Of a stretch of DNA of 6,186 nt, positions 4,696-6,186 are shown in pieces. The DNA lies in assembly GCA_031119595.1 (NCBI GenBank), contig JAVHXX010000275.1:1-6186 (forward strand), read 5' to 3'. The DNA comes from Patulibacter sp. (GTDB lineage Bacteria > Actinomycetota > Thermoleophilia > Solirubrobacterales > Solirubrobacteraceae). Position 1 is the stretch's first letter. Each line of letters starts with the position of its first letter. The notes below the pieces were generated by a model. That model was not told the origin of the DNA. It saw nothing but the letters and a program-made list of their open reading frames with translations, and did not search any database. The position numbers were made by a program, and so were the translations under genes.

Positions 4696-6129
4696 GCGCC
4701 GCCCTGCGCGCGCACCTCCCGCGCCGCCGCCGGCCGGGCGGCGACGAGGCCTTCGACCCCCGCCTGATCGCGCCGATGATCCTCGGCGCGATCCTCAACC
4801 CGGTCAACTCGTCGATCATCGCCGTGTCGCTCGTGCCGATCGGGCGGGCGTTCGGGGCGCCGGCGTCGCAGACGGCGTGGCTCGTGTCCGGGCTGTACCT
4901 GGCGACCGCGATCGGGCAGCCGGTCGTCGGCCGCCTCGTCGACGTACGGTCCCAGGCGGCTCTACCTCGCGGCGACGCTGCTCGTGGGGATCGCGGGGGT
5001 GCTCGGCACGGTCGCGCCGTCGCTGCCCGTGCTCGTGGTGGCGCGGGTGATCCTCGGCCTCGGCACGTGCGCCGGATACCCGGCGGCGATGTTCCTCATC
5101 CGCAGCGAGTCCCGGCGGACCGGCCGTGACAGCCCGGCGACCATCCTCACGATCCTGTCGATCGCGACGCAGACGATCGCGGTGATCGGCCCGACCCTCG
5201 GCGGCCTGCTCATCGGCCTCGGCGGCTGGCGCCTCACGCTTGCCGTGAACATCCCGCTGTCGATCGTGGCGTTCGCCCTCGGCGTGCTGCGGCTGCCCGC
5301 GCCGGAGCAGGCGCTGGACGGTCATCGGCCACCGCCCGCGCGGCGGCTCCTCACCGAGCTCGACGTCGCCGGGATGGCGCTCTTCGCGGTCATGCTCACG
5401 ACCCTCCTGCTCTTCCTCATGGAGGCGCGGGCGGGCACGATCTACCTGCTCGGGATGGCCGTCGCGGCGGGTGCGTGGTTCGTGCTGCGCGAGCGGCGGG
5501 TCGCCGAGCCGTTCATCGACCTGCGCGTGCTCGGTGGCAACCGGCCGCTCGTCGCCACCTACACGCGGGTGATCCTCACCGGGATCGTCGGCTACTGCTT
5601 CCTCTACGGCTTCACGCAGTGGCTGCAGGACGGCCGCGGCCTGACCCCGTCCGAGGCGGGGCTCGTGCTGCTGCCGATGTTCGCGACCGGCATCGTCGTG
5701 TCCGCGGCGACCGGCCGCCACCCGCAGATCCGCGGCAAGCTCCTGGCCGGCGGCAGCGCGCAGATCGCCTCGACCGTCGTGTTGCTGCTGTCGACCGCGT
5801 CGACACCGGTGGCGGTGTTCGTCGGCGCGGGGATGCTCATGGGGATCCCGCAGGGCCTGAACAACCTCGCGAACCAGAACGCCCTCTATCACCAGGCCGA
5901 CCCGGCCCGGATCGGGTCCTCGGCCGGCCTCCTGCGCACGTTCACGTACCTCGGGGCCATCGCCTCGTCGACGGCGAGCGGCGCGTTCTTCGGGGCCACC
6001 GCGACCACGCCCGGGCTCCACCATCTCGGCCTCTTCATGCTCGTCGCCGCCGCGCTGTTCCTGACGCTCGCCCTGCTCGACCCGGCCCTCGGGCGCGTCG
6101 GCGTGCGAGACGGCGGTGGCGCGGCATGA
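4692..6129 (+). pseudogene. MFS efflux transporter (DHA2/EmrB-like), frameshifted
   Basis: This is a proton-driven major facilitator transporter, most like the 14-helix drug-efflux group. ATG 4692 overlaps the MarR stop. The first frame encodes residues 1-84, with TM1 around NPVNSSIIAVSLVPIG and TM2 ending GQPVVGRLVD. After GAC 4941-4943 the protein continues only in another frame, from TAC 4945 (YGPRRLYLAATLLVGIAG) through 394 more residues to TGA 6127. One extra base or two missing bases at 4944 breaks conserved motif A (GxLxDRxGxRR). Two missing bases would restore the expected Arg between D and Y, for about 479 residues, a normal length. Read without correction, translation ends at 5129 after about 145 residues, the last 61 unrelated. 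Motif C-like IGPTLGGLLIGLGGWR lies at about 165-180. The rest is intact with normal codon use, so the lesion is recent or a sequence error. No slippery heptamer suggests programmed frameshifting. The substrate is unknown. Confidence 0.9.
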
Positions 6130-6186
6130 GGGGCCTGTCGTCGATCAGCGTGTTGTTCACGACGATCCACGACAGCCCCACGGCGC
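6126..6186 (+). CDS. Start of a downstream gene (partial), possible operon member
   Basis: An ATG overlapping the MFS stop (ATGA again) opens a frame to the window end, reading MRGLSSISVLFTTIHDSPTA. Every complete codon after the ATG ends in G or C, so this is very likely coding. The pattern of an N-terminal strand followed by a D-S-P-x-A turn is reminiscent of VOC (glyoxalase-fold) proteins, but 20 residues are too few to claim it. The opposite strand has the same third positions and reads AVGLSWIVVNNTLIDD, then runs to a stop at 6035-6037 through an Arg-rich tail overlapping the MFS end. The first- and second-position base balance slightly favours that reading, while the ATGA junction favours +. 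Confidence 0.42.
   Translation, partial: MRGLSSISVLFTTIHDSPTA

Noticed and set aside
4940..4960. Programmed ribosomal frameshifting in the MFS gene
   Set aside because: No slippery heptamer, stimulatory Shine-Dalgarno or obvious pseudoknot is visible, and no useful short product is expected. Mutation or sequence error is simpler.
4816..6024. A 402-codon open frame on the - strand opposite the MFS gene
   Set aside because: Extremely Arg/Glu/Gly/His-rich shadow of a membrane-protein gene; the + strand carries clear MFS motifs.

Overview
The window comes from a very GC-rich bacterium. Codon third positions are almost all G or C, GTG starts are common, and several starts look leaderless. This fits an actinobacterium-like (Actinomycetota) chromosome; the genus cannot be read from this sequence. 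No rRNA, tRNA, CRISPR array, insertion sequence or phage gene is visible.

Layout. Positions 1-88 are the edge of a gene whose strand I cannot settle. Positions 89-369 are gene-free, with a few short hairpins. Positions 370-771 (+) encode a small single-pass membrane protein of unknown function. Then come three regulatory modules. (a) A LysR-type regulator (853-1749, -) is divergent from an HPP-family membrane protein (1829-2380, +); the gap holds a tandem 10-bp repeat and a 15-bp palindrome. (b) A 72-residue orphan protein (2377-2595, -) is divergent from a MerR-family regulator (2689-3435, +). (c) A TetR-family regulator (3475-4113, -) is divergent from a MarR-family regulator (4252-4695, +), which overlaps an MFS drug-efflux-type transporter (4692-6129, +) by ATGA. 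The last 60 bases open another coding frame.

How they work together. The LysR regulator probably controls the HPP protein, whose characterised relatives include nitrite transporters. The MarR regulator probably represses itself and the MFS pump. The TetR/MarR gap holds three inverted repeats, two of which sit on the predicted promoters of the flanking genes. The MFS gene is frameshifted at base 4944, inside the conserved cytoplasmic loop between TM2 and TM3. As sequenced, the pump would not be made, so this is either a recent pseudogene or a sequence error.

The most notable signals are the shared promoter layout (a -10-like hexamer, 7 bases, then GTG) at four genes, the ordered dyads in the TetR/MarR gap, the tandem repeats in the LysR/HPP gap, and the orphan small protein whose stop codon overlaps that of the HPP gene. 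I see no clearly new multi-gene system. The window reads as transport genes and their local regulators.
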